Assembly: GCA_020746875.1 (NCBI GenBank)
Contig: JAGTJL010000007.1
Span: 2,790,001-2,854,000, forward strand
Reading direction: 5' to 3'
Length of the DNA stretch: 64,000 nt
Source of the DNA: Rhexocercosporidium sp. MPI-PUGE-AT-0058
Lineage: Eukaryota > Ascomycota > Leotiomycetes > Helotiales
The notes beneath the pieces were generated by a model that was not told where the DNA came from, did not search any database, and saw only the letters and a program-made list of their open reading frames with translations. The translations under genes and the position numbers were made by a program. Numbering within the stretch: position 1 is the first letter of the stretch; every line of letters begins with the position of its first letter. Positions 23,601 through 34,399 of this stretch are shown piece by piece.

Positions 23601-26230
23601 GCGAAGCAATGAGCGTTATAGAAGTCGACGAGCTTATAAGCTCGGGGGTAGAGCTATTTGCTCTTTTTTTAGCTAAGTCAATAGAAGTAAATACGCTACT
23701 TTTAACTGATTTAATAGCTTTTAATTTTATTCATCCGCTCGTTAATAAGAACTCAGGGGTAATTTAATTAAAAAAGAGTATTAGATTTCTTACTTACGAG
23801 TACTTTAATTAAGTCTTAAAACGAGCCGACACTTTAAGACAATTAATGTCTAAAAGCGTAATTAAGAGAGGTGTTTTACGTAATATATTAAACTTTTAAA
23901 GTAATATAGGCCTTAAGCGAAAGTCGATATTATAAGTTATAATTTACTTTAAAAGATTATATAACCGAGAGCGCAATTTTAAGCGTTAAGGAGCACTTAA
24001 AGAAAGTGTCGACTTTAAGTAATTAAAAGCTTTGCCTTAAGTAATTAAGTATAAAAAGCATTTATAATTATTAAAATTAAAAGAAGATAAAAAGTTAAGT
24101 TTACGCTTATTACTCTCGGCTTTAATTAAATTAAATTCCGGCTTACTTAAACTTTTTAAAAAGAAAAGAGTAAAAGATTAAGTAATTAATAAAAGTCGAA
24201 AGACTCGAGTTAATAATAAGATAATAAAACCGAATCGAAGCGTTTATATAATAATTATAAAAGAGTTAATTACGGAATTATTATAATTATTAAATAACCG
24301 CGAATATTTAAAGGATTTTTTAAGAATTTTTTAGCTTAATTAAGAATTAATATAAAGAGACAAAAAAGACTTAAGCGTAGTTTACGTTATTATATTAGCG
24401 TTTATACTTAAAAATATCGAAATTCGATAACTAGTTGAATTCTTACGGATTTATTAATTATAAATGCGTAAGGACTTATTAAATTAAAAAAACCTTAAGA
24501 ACTATTTATTAAAAGAGTACTTCCGAGTCGACGCTATTAAGGAGATAATTAACCTTAAATCGCGTAATTATTAAAAAGTCGTTAAATACTCTTTTGCTAT
24601 TAAGTAATTAATTCCTTTAAAATAAATATTTCACGCTAAAGTCGATTTATTAAGGTATTTAACCCCCTATCGCTCCCGAGTCGTTATAAGAGAAGATTTA
24701 TAGCTTAAAACGTTAATTTTATTAATATATATAATTACTTTAATTACTTGCTCTTTTAAAACCGCTATAATTATTATAATTTAATTTAATTTAAAAATGA
24801 TTTAATTTAATATAATAAATGCTTTTATTAATGTTAAACGAAGTAAGATAAGTACTCGCGTACGCTATTATTTACTGAACGGTTTTAAATAAGACGGAAT
24901 AATAATAAAAGTTAATCGCGCACTTTACGGACTTAGGGACTTATTAGCGCTATAGTATAGCGACTTTACTTATATTTTAATAACTTTAGGGTTAATTGCT
25001 TATAAAAAGGAGCCTTATATATTTATAAATGAGTAACGTACGGTGTTTATGATATTTTATATCGACGATATTTAAGTGTTTTATTATATTTCGGCTTTTA
25101 AAGACGCTAAATTAATTATCGACGGCTTAAATATAATATATAAGCTTATTAAAAGAGAGTAAACGGAGTAGTTTTTAGGCGTTCGTATTATTAAAGATCG
25201 ATTAGCGAAGACTATCTCTTTAATATACGATACTTATATTTAAAAGGTTGCTCTTCGATTTAAGTTAATAAATAGAAATTGCTTAAGTATATTATTATCT
25301 TAAGTCGAGCTACTAAAGAATTAAGAATAAGCTATTTTAGCTTAAATTAAGGACTTTTAAGAAAAGGTTAAATTAATATTTTATATTATAATTATATTAT
25401 ATATAAACGTTGTTTTTATTATTTTAAGGCTTTTTTACTTTTTAATTAATTCTTCCCGAGAGCACTTAATTATAATTAATTAAATAATTCGTTACTTTTT
25501 CGGTATTCGTTTTTTAGCGATTACTTATAATTATAAGCTACGCGATTCTTATTTTATAATAATATTAAATGCTTCTTTTGCGGACGATATTAAGATAAGG
25601 CGATTTCTTAATAAATATATTTTTATATTTTTTAAAAGTTTAATTCTTTAAAGAGTAGTTTTATAAAATATAATTATTATATTTATAATATAAGTAAAGC
25701 TTCTTAAAGTTAAGCGTATTAATAAGGAACTTATGGCATTTCAGCGATTTTTTTAAGAATTACGCCTTAATATAAGAGTAGCTTAAATAATTTTTTATAA
25801 TAATTAATAAACGATTTAATTAATTATTAATGAAAATTAGCGTATTTTTATTAAGTTGCGCCACGTTAATATTTAGAATATATAATTACATTAAGAGTTT
25901 TAGAAAGGTATTTTTATAATAAAATATTTTCTTATAGGTTATATATTAATTAACGGACTTATTAAAAACCTTTTTCGGCAGAAATTTAAAGCATTTATTA
26001 CTTTTATTAATTTAATAAATATTTATACTTAATTAAAGCAACTCTTTTAAGAGACTCACTTTAAAGTAGTCTTTTATATATATTTTTTATTTTTTATTTA
26101 TTCTTAAAGTAATTATATAATAAGCTTATTTTTTAATTAAAGATTTTTATTTATATTATTATATATTCTTTTATATAATTCTCTTTTATAAATTTCTATT
26201 TATAATTTTATTTTATTAAAAATTAACTGA
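20640..26230 (+). pseudogene. Copia copy 1 gag-pol
   Basis: The gag region includes the helical segment KARAYKAAYKWI near 20900. The integrase C-terminal part contains NWNNLYVYGCRAYF near 23220-23262, matching the copia (h)L-x-V-(F/Y)-GC-x-AY motif. Reverse transcriptase has FYIDDI with the catalytic pair encoded at 25064-25069. RNase H follows to about 26000. Many TAA and TAG codons interrupt the frame. The catalytic Asp pair survives in this copy but not in copy 2. Confidence 0.85.
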
Positions 26231-26339
26231 GCTCAGGGGTATAAATTATTATATTTTAAAAATTAATTGCCTTTAATAATTCTTTAATTTAAAAGTAAAC
26301 GTAAGCTTTAGTTTTTAAAATATAAAGGGATACTTAAAG

Positions 26340-27500
26340 AATAAAAGGTTCTTAAGCCTTAGAAAACAAGAGAATAACTTATTTATTAAAAGGTAAAAGG
26401 CCTAAAACCTCCCGAACTAATTTATTTAAAGCATTAGTTATTATATTAATTAGCTTTTTAACGCGAGTAACTTAAGCCTTTTATTTAAGAGTAAGAATAA
26501 CTTTACGAGTAGATATAGCCTAAAAAGCTAGAATATTAGGGCCTAGTCTATAAGCGCGAATAGCTCCGGTAATAGCCTTAGTAATAGTAGAAGCGCGAGT
26601 AGCTTTAGTAATAGTAATAATAATAAAATAATTAGCTACTTTTTTACTATCTTTTTTAATAAAGAAAGCACTCGTAGCGGCAGTAATCTTCTCTTTAATA
26701 ATACGAGTATAAGTTATAAAAATAATTAAAGGCTCTTTTTCTTTTTTTAAGAGATTAATTAAATTAATTTAATTTTTTAAAAATAAAGCGAATAACTTAT
26801 CGTTTTCTTTATTATTATTATCTTTAGTATTACTTTTAAATTTATTAGTGGTTCCTAAAGTAATTCTACTATTAAAACTAGTAATAGCTTTATTAATATT
26901 ATTACCCTTAAGGGCGGCACGGACCGGGATTCTTAATTGTTTTAGTTTTTAAAAAAAAATTAATAATAAATTAAAAAGCGAGAAAGGAATAGCTAAATCG
27001 ACTTATCTTTTTATTAATTTTATTTTCTAACGTATTATAATATATAAGAAAAGGAGCTTAAGTAATAGCGGGAGTAATTACGTACTTATAGCTAGACGAG
27101 TAAGCGAAGCAATAAGTACCCTTTTTAACGGTATCGTAGTATTAATTATTACTTTTTATTTAAAAGGCGTTATTAATATAATTTAAATAGATTATTATAT
27201 AAGTATTTATTAACTGCTTTAAAGCCTAAGGAGTAGCAGCGATACGGCGAGGAGCGGGGGCAAGGACGGGAATAGTCGATAGTTGTGTCTTAATAACGAT
27301 TTTCTTTTTATTATTAATAATAGCCTTAACTTATTATAAGTTAGCGGTTATTCTTTAATTAATTAATCTTTAATTAGTCGATCTCCGATTAATAAATTAA
27401 AACTAATAAATCGAAAATCGAGTCATTTACCTTGTTTTAGCGAGTAAATCGTCGTTTTATTATGACGATTTTAGCGGAGCGCTTAGAGATACCTATAGTA
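26340..27500 (-). pseudogene. Conserved antisense frame in copia copy 1 (unknown protein)
   Basis: On the strand opposite to gag-pol, between pol and the 3' LTR, a frame can be read that contains IPVLAPAPRR, ALKQL, NYINNAF, YYDTVKKGTYCFAYSS, SRFSYSFLAF and, further on, TSAFFIKKD and KLVREVLGLL. The same frame, with the same residues in most positions, exists in copia copy 2. Stops are TAA/TAG at positions where CAA/CAG is plausible. The N-terminal part is Pro/Ala/Arg-rich. I do not recognise the protein; a possible intron lies between the two blocks. Similar extra antisense genes are known in some plant LTR elements. Confidence 0.5.
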
Positions 27501-27756
27501 TTAAAAGAAGTAATTAATTAATTAATTAATTAATAAATTAATTAAGTAATAAATCGAGAGCAGTCGATCTGTGAGTTATTAAGTATTTATAAATTTAAGT
27601 TTAATAAGAAAATCGTTAGTTTATATAATTAGGTTATTTGCTTAATTATTATATATAAGTGAATTTATTTACTTAATTCTTTTCTATTATTTGCTTTCGC
27701 TTAATATAGCTAATTATAATAATAGTAGCTTACTATTATTAATTGCTTAGGAAGTA

Positions 27757-27940
27757 TGTCGTATAGGCACGGGCAGCTGCTCTTTTAGTATTATACGTGA
27801 CTTAATTAGGTTCTGCTATTATAGACCGCCTTTAAGAAAACAACTGTCTTCTCCTAATTCGGAGAGCTTTTAGAATAATAATTAATCACTTTAATTTAAT
27901 TATAACTGCTTATAGTGCTTTAATCCACTTCTATACCACA
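27757..27940 (+). repeat. Copia copy 1, 3' LTR
   Basis: The 184-bp LTR starts TGTCGTATAGGCACGGGC and ends CTTCTATACCACA. It is preceded by a short purine-rich tract (aggaagta) that may be the remnant of the polypurine primer. It is followed by the target duplication ATTAA. Confidence 0.9.
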
Positions 27941-27984
27941 ATTAAAATATTAAGAACTTTTCCTTAAACGACGAAGAATCCTTT

Positions 27985-28422
27985 TGAGAAGAAGAGATTT
28001 CGTGTGAATGATGATTCTATTACTTCGGGGGAAATTAGGCCTATATAACTACTTTTAGGCGCCAAGCTATTTAGCTCTCGCATCGGCTATTTGCTCTCGC
28101 ATCGGTTATTAGCTTTATATTAAAACTAGCTTGGTTTTAGAACTAGCTTTATATTAAGACTAGCTTTATATCAAGACTAGCTTTGTATCAAGACTAGCTT
28201 TATATTACCAGGGCTTCCGAGGTTTAAAACACGGAAGGTTAAGGCTTCTGAAAGCCACTGTTTTAGCCCTGAATAACCCTTTACCGGAAGCTTAAAGCTT
28301 CCGAGGTTCAAAGCACGGAAGCCGGAGCTTTATGCGAAGCTAGAGCTTTATGTAAAGGTAGTTGAGTTATGGAAAAGTATGCTTTATACCGAATACGGTA
28401 ATATGCTTAATATAATCTTATA
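27985..28422 (-). mobile_element. Solo LTR of family X, copy 2 (inverted)
   Basis: This is a 438-bp reverse-oriented copy of the LTR at 17579-17981. In plus orientation it begins TGAGAAGAAGAGATTTCGTG and ends TAATATAATCTTATA. Flanks CCTTT (27980-27984) and CTTTT (28423-28427) are a plausible 5-bp duplication with one transition. It carries five units of an approximately 17-bp tandem repeat (agactagctttatatta) near 28120-28206, more than copy 1, which explains much of the length difference. It is clearly less RIP-mutated than the surrounding DNA. Confidence 0.8.
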
Positions 28423-28427
28423 CTTTT

Positions 28428-30640
28428 AATATTTCAAATATTATTTACGCTTATAAATACCTTCCGATCGCACTTATAAGTCGTTCCGCAACAATAATAC
28501 CAGCATTTCAGTCGAGCCAAATAATATATTTACGATAATTACTTTTTAAATAATTTAATATTATTAACGCTAGATATATAAGCTCAAAAGCTTATAAATA
28601 TAATAATTATTAATATTTTATAAAGTTAAAGAAGCTCCTAAGAAACTTAGAAAGAGTTTTAACTTTATAAAATAGTTTAATTAAATTAAGTCAATTATAA
28701 CTTACGTTATAAAAGAATAGAATCTAATCGAGCACTTATTTTTTATTAAATTTTACGAAAAGTTAAATAATAAATTAAACGAGATTCTTTTGACGAGCTA
28801 TTCCGGAGCGTTAATAGTCTTAATATATTAATAAGTCAGGCGCTAAAAACAATAACCCCCCGAGATATATTACTAAAGTAGGCTTATATAATAAGTCTTT
28901 AAAGATAATCGAAAATTAGAAATTCTTTTTTAATATTATTTAAATATTTTATAATAAGAAAGATTTACTTTAATTAAAATAACTCTTAAAGTTATAATAA
29001 ATAAGCTATTAATTTAAAAAGAAAATATATAACGATTAAAAAGTTATACGTAATTAAACGACTTAAGATTTAAAAAAGCTTATAAAGCTAAATAAATAAA
29101 ACTAATTTATATACTTAAATAAACGATAAAACGTGCGATAAGCTATAAGTTATTATAAAGGAAATAAGTTATTGCAATTGCTTTATACCGATAATAAAGA
29201 TTATTAAATTTATTATTAATAATATAAAAGGTTTATTTAAATATTAATAATTTTAATATAACGTACTTAAAAACAGAGCTTAATACTCCGAGACTGTGAC
29301 GGTTAAGTTAAAAATAAGTAAAATAAGTACGGCTAATAAGTTATAAATCTTTAGCTTTTTTATATCTTTTTTACGCTTTTAATCTTTTATATTATAAATA
29401 CTTTATTTTTAATTAAATTATCAGTCCTCGGAAATCAGTAATCGAGTTATTATAGGCTTAAAGTTTAACGTAAGAATTATTATTAAATTTTATAAGTTCT
29501 CTCAATCGACGGCTATTAAATCTAAGCCTTTACGCTACTTAAGTATTAATAATAATAACTTAATTAAAAGCAAAAGTATAAGATAGCGGATTAAATACCG
29601 TAATAAGCCGAGCTTATTTTAAGTTATTTTAAACAACGTATTAAAGTATTAAAATAATAACGGTTTTATTTCCTCGGAGTTTTGATTAATTAATTTTAAA
29701 ATAATAAGATAAGTAAAATTACTTTATATAAAAGGAGATTTTAATTAATTTAAATTACACGCCTTTTCTTTAGTTATTCCGAAATCTCGCTTATTAAAAT
29801 TCAAATATTATTATTATAATTCCGTTATAGTAATAACTTTATAAAGGATTTAAGCGAGTAAATAATGCCTTATCGTGAGCACTTAAGTTATTTATAAGTA
29901 TTCCTTTGACTTATCCTTATAGAGCTGTCTTTTACTAAGTAAATTGACCAGACTTTAGGTTAAGAGCTTCCCTTAATTAAATATCAGTTCTTAGACTTTT
30001 AAACTAAGAATATTAATCGATTAAAAAAGGATATTATTACTTCCGCTTTTATAATATATTTACTTCTTCTTTAAACTTAAAATCCGGCTTAGCTTGTATT
30101 AGCTTATAAAAGTGTTTAAAGAATATTTCTATTACTCTTAAAGTTATTATAAAATTATATTAATATAAAGTTCTTTAAAAAAGAACTTTACTTTTAAATA
30201 AAAAAGAATTACTTTAATAAGAAAGGACTTCCAAAAAGCTTAATATTATTAATTTAGAAGTTGCTTATAATATAATTAATAAAAGCTTAAAATAAATAAC
30301 GAAATTAAAAATACTTTTTATTTTAATAAAGCAATTAAAGCTGCGCTTTTATTTTAAGTCTTTAAATTATAATAAAGAATTATTAAGATTTAAAAGTTAG
30401 CGATATTAAACGAAAAAGAACTTATCTTTAACTTTTTACTTTTCTTAATTAATTAATAATAAAAAGCAAGTCGAAGGAAAGCGATAATAAAGGCGATTTT
30501 AAATAATTTATAACTTATTAAAGCTTTAAGGATTATTTTCGAGAAGCTTTTATCTCGTAACCTGCCGCTAAGAAAAAAAAAAGACCGTAAGAAAAACTAA
30601 GTAGCTCGAAGTTAATATATAAAATATAATATCTTTTCTT
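28428..30640 (+). pseudogene. Unassigned retroelement-like relic, possibly the 3' part of Gypsy-1
   Basis: Between about 29850 and 30640 one plus-strand frame can be followed with only TAA/TAG/TGA interruptions. It contains LFISIPLTYPYRAVFY, FRLRASLN, FYNIFTSSLNLKSGL and SFYLVTCR. Upstream, 28428-29850, other frame segments are seen but I could not join them reliably. The block follows the site where copia copy 1 split Gypsy-1 and precedes a partial Gypsy-1 LTR at 31992, so it may be additional 3' coding sequence of Gypsy-1. No catalytic motif identifies it. Confidence 0.35.
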
Positions 30641-31991
30641 TTTTTTTTAAATATAATAAATTTTAGCCGCTTATAATAATTTATTTATTTATTAAAGAAT
30701 AATAAGAAAATATAATAAGAAGTTAGTTATTAAAATATTATCGGCGCTTTTATCCAATATAATAACCGTTAAGATAAAAAGAAAAGGAATTATTTAAAAC
30801 CGACTTCGTTATTATTTAATATCGACTTATTAAAGAAGTAAAAGTAAAAAGAAAAAGATAAAAAAAAAAAAAAAACTTAATTAAATTAATAAAAGAGATG
30901 CTCCGATTGGCTTCTTTGCGCTTCTTTATTATATTTCGAACTTCGAAGGTAAGAAGACCGTCTTTTAATTACTTATTTACTTTTAACTTTATATATTTAT
31001 ATATTCTTACTTTTTTAATATACTTTTAATATATTTCCTTTTATTTTTAATAATAATTAAGAAATTAAAAAGATTCGTAAAAGATTCGTTAAAGTAAAAA
31101 TATAAAGAAGAAGCAAAGTCGTTAAAGACACGCTAACTTAAAATATAAGAGAATATCGACGAATTCTGTGAGAATAGGCGAACCAATCAGAATGAGGAAG
31201 CGCAGTAGGTAAAGACACGTAATCAAAGATAAAGTAGAATTGCTTGCTTGCTTAAAGAGCTAGAAGAGCTCTTCGATAATTATATACAAAATAATAGCTT
31301 CTCTAGAAGCTTCTACGACTACGTAATTAATTACGTAGCTTATATAAGCTACGTAATTAAATACGAGCGTAATTTCCCGGAATACGAAGGTAATTTCCGG
31401 GTCGCGTAAGCAGTGGAAACTCCTTCGGCTATTCTAGGGTAAAATCGGCACGAGTTACCGAAGTGAAATCCAACAAATTCGACGCGTTATAAGAATCGAT
31501 TTCTATTTTATAAGAAAAGTCAGTCTTTACGCTATAAAAGAAAGAGTCGAGAATTCATTTAAAATATTAATTATACGCTAATTTATTTTAAAAGAATTAC
31601 TTTAATCTTATTAAAGCTGAAGTTTACTCGAATATAATAATTAAGAAAGCAAGTTTAAATAGTAAAAATAATACAATAAGTACTAAAAGGTATAAAAAGA
31701 CTAATATAAGTATGAAAATACACGTAAAGCTTCCTTAAAAGTATTATAAAAAAGAATAATAAAGTTATTAAAAAGAAAAGAAAAGAAAAAGAATAATAAA
31801 ATAAAAGACGATATTTAAAGATATTAAGTAAAATAATTATTTGCTTTTAAAAATAAGATATAAGTCACTTAATATTTATTTATTCTTACTTAAATATATT
31901 TCCTTTTAAGTATTTAAAGCTTTAAAGCTATAATATTAATTCTTACTTCTTTGCTCGAGATCGAGTATAAGTTTTCTAAAAAAGAGACGCA
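30641..31991. other. AT-rich non-coding stretch with palindromes
   Basis: No gene is readable. Notable items are a run of 17 A near 30860, nested palindromes near 31317-31356 (tacgtaattaattacgta and agcttatataagct), and a less AT-rich patch at 31150-31460 that includes attcgcaag-like scraps. It could hold LTR or leader sequence of one of the retroelements. Confidence 0.4.
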
Positions 31992-32267
31992 TATAATAAG
32001 GTTAACCTCAGAGATTTATTTATCACGTGATTAAATTACATCTTACTGTATTTAAGATAGCCTTTAAGACAATATCCTTTAAAAATAATAACGATTTTTA
32101 TTATTATAACTTTTCTTTCTTATTTAAATTATATCTTTTCCTTCTTTTAATAAATTATATTCTTTAAATATATAATATCTTTAGTATTTATTAAATAAGT
32201 ATTTCTTACGTTTACTCTCCGGCACTTGCTTTATTATCCTCTTATTGTGTGCTTGGTATTTCCCCTC
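31992..32267 (+). repeat. Truncated Gypsy-1 LTR, copy C
   Basis: The first about 275 bp of the Gypsy-1 LTR are present, starting TATAATAAGGTTAACCTCAG, in which every G of the canonical TGTGGTGGGG start that could be hit is altered. The similarity stops sharply at 32267. It could be the 3' LTR of the element that begins at 10629, cut by a later deletion. Confidence 0.75.
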
Positions 32268-32284
32268 CATATTAATATTGCTTA

Positions 32285-32617
32285 GCGTGTATGCCGTATG
32301 TTATAGTCGCGTTAGTACGTTTAATATTCCCGCTTTACGTCTTTAAAGCGTATTAGCAAAATCGCTGGCCTATTTAGAATGTCCCGAATGTCGACTTCCC
32401 ACGTGTTTTGCCTATACTTATCTTCTATATGTATAAGCTCTTTAATTATCGGAGGTGGCGTAGGCTTAGAATTAATAATATGAGGAGAGTTAGGTCCGTC
32501 GGGGTCAACGTGGTGCTATGTTTTACGGACTATAGCCTAAGTCTTTAATTTAGTTAGCCACGGCGGAAATTCTTGTCGTTTTAACGTAAAAGTAACTATT
32601 AGAGCTGAAGTAATCAT
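32285..32617 (-). pseudogene. N-terminal gag relic of another copia-type element
   Basis: From an ATG at 32617 the minus strand encodes LKRQEFPPWLTKLKT, then VRKTWHHVDPDGPNSPH and SKPTPPPIIKEL. This has the layout of fungal copia Gag N-termini, in which a tryptophan-containing helix is followed by W-x-x-VDPD and a Pro-rich segment. Few stops occur, so it is less mutated than its neighbours. It breaks off at the truncated Gypsy-1 LTR. Its upstream side was split by insertion of copia copy 2. Confidence 0.5.
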
Positions 32618-32705
32618 TTTAGAGTTTGTGAAGGTCGTTTAAGGTATGCGAAAGTATGCGAAGGTGGTTTTTGGTAATCTTAAAGAGTAGTTTCTATAAG
32701 AGAGA

Positions 32706-32889
32706 TATGGTGTAGAAGTGGATCAAAGCACTGTGAGTAGTTGTAATTAAATTAAAATAGTTAATTATTGTTTTAAAAGCTCCCAAAATTAAGAGAAGAC
32801 AGTTATTCTCTTGAAGGCAGTCTATAATAGTAGAACCTAATTAGGTCACGTGTAATGCTAAGAGAGTAGCTGCCCGTGCTTATACGACA
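32706..32889 (-). repeat. Copia copy 2, 3' LTR
   Basis: This 184-bp LTR in minus orientation starts TGTCGTATAAGCACGGGC and ends CTTCTACACCATA. As in copy 1, the 3' LTR keeps more of the original C and G than the 5' LTR. Confidence 0.9.
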
Positions 32890-33129
32890 CACCCCTTAGG
32901 CAATTAACAGTAATAAGCTACTGTTATTATAATTAATTATATTAAGCAAGAGCAAATAATAAAAAAGAATTAAGCAAACAAATTCATTTATATGCGATAA
33001 TTAAATAAATAACTTAATTATATAAACTAACGATTTTCCTATTAAACCTAAACCTATAAATACTCGACAACCTATAAATCGACTGCTCTCGATTTATTAC
33101 TTAATTAATTTATTAATTAATTAATTAAT

Positions 33130-34360
33130 TAACTGCTCCTTTCGATATTATAAGTGTCTTTAAGCGCTCCGCCAGAATTATTATAGCAAAACGACGATTT
33201 GCTCGCCAAAGTAAGATAAGTGGCTCGATTTTTAATTTATTAATTTTAATTTATTAATCGGAGATCGACTAATTAAGAATTAATTAATTAAAAAACAACC
33301 GCTAACTTATAATAAGTTAAGGCTATTATTAATAGTAAAAAAAAAGTCGTCGCTAAGGCACGACTATCGGCTATTCCCGTCCCCGCCCCCGCTCCTCGCC
33401 GTGCCGCTGCTGCTCTTTGAGCTTTAAAGCAATTAGTAAGTACTCGTATAATAGTTTATTTAAGTTATATTAATAACGCCTTTTAAATAAAAAGTAGCGG
33501 TTAATATTATAATACCGTTAAAAAAGGTGCTCGCTACTTCGCTTATTCGTCCGGCCACAAATGCGTAGTTACTCTCGCTATTACTTAGGCTCTTTTCTTT
33601 ATATATCGTAATATATTAGAAAATAAAGCTAGTAAAAAAGTAAATTAATTTAGTTATTCTTTTCTCGCTTTTTAATTTATTATTAATTTTTTTAAGAGCT
33701 AAAGCAGTTAAAAATCCCGGTCCGTGCCGCCCTTAAGGGTAATAATATTAATAGAGCTACTGTTACTGGCGCTGCTATTAGTTTTAATAATAGAATTATT
33801 CTAGGAGCTATTAGTAAATTCGGAGGTAATAATAAAGATGATAATAATAAAGAGAATAATAAATTACTTGCTTTATTTTTAAAAAATTAAATTAATTTAA
33901 TTAATTTCTTAAAAGAAAAAGAAAAGCCTTTGGCTACTTTTATAACTTATACTTATATTATTAAAAGAAGATTACTATTGCTGTAAGTGCTTTCTTTATT
34001 AAAAAGGGTAGTGAAGGAGCAGCTGATTATTTTGCTGTTATTACTACTGCTAAAGCTACTATTGCCGAGGCTATTACTAAAGCTGTTCGCGCTTATGGCC
34101 CGGGTCCTAGCGTTCTGGCCTTTTAAGCTATATTTACTTATAAAGTTGTTCTCACTTCTAAATAAGAGGCTTAAGCTGCTCGCGTTGAAGAGTTAATTAG
34201 TGTAATAACTAGTGCTTTAGGTGAGTTAGTTCGGGAGGTTTTAAGCCTTCTTTTTTTTAATAAATGAGTTACTTTCTTATTTTCTAAGGCTTAAGAACCT
34301 CTTACTCTTTAAGTATCCTTTTATATTTTAGAAATTAAAGCTTGCGTTTGCCTTTAAATT
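33130..34360 (+). pseudogene. Conserved antisense frame in copia copy 2 (unknown protein)
   Basis: Read against gag-pol, the frame contains KKKVVAKARLSAIPVPAPAP, then RRAAAAL, ALKQLVSTRIIVYLSYINNA, YYNTVKKGARYFAYSSGHKC, IYRNILENKASKKV and FSYSFLAF. After a break it continues with ITIAVSAFFIKKGSEGAADY, ITKAVRAYGPGPSVLAF and EELISVITSALGELVREVL. Stops are TAA, TAG and one TGA. The second block has a higher GC content than the rest of the element and reads more cleanly than in copy 1. Its Ala/Thr/Val-rich helical character and the Pro/Ala/Arg N-terminus give no family assignment. The frame may be spliced. Confidence 0.5.
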
Positions 34361-34399
34361 AAAGAATCGTTAAGAGCAATTGGCTCTTTAAAATATAAT

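Larger units (their letters stand above)
20047..27940 (+). mobile_element. Complete Ty1/copia-type retrotransposon, copy 1
   Basis: This 7894-bp element has 184-bp LTRs at 20047-20230 and 27757-27940, starting TGTCGTATAGGCACGGGCAG, and the target duplication ATTAA at 20042-20046 and 27941-27945. It lies inside Gypsy-1 copy B. Internal order is gag, integrase, reverse transcriptase, RNase H, the copia order. Between the end of pol (about 26230) and the 3' LTR there is a 1.4-kb segment with a conserved antisense frame. The 3' LTR is less mutated than the 5' LTR (for example CTATACCACA against TTATATTATA at their ends). Confidence 0.92.

Noticed and set aside
31300..31370. Nested palindromes tacgtaattaattacgta / agcttatataagct as a possible origin or MITE
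   Set aside because: They are short, without paired outer ends or a second copy in the window; such palindromes are frequent in this composition.
33987..34196. 69-residue Leu-rich frame that looks like a membrane segment
   Set aside because: It is an alternative register of the conserved antisense frame in copia copy 2.
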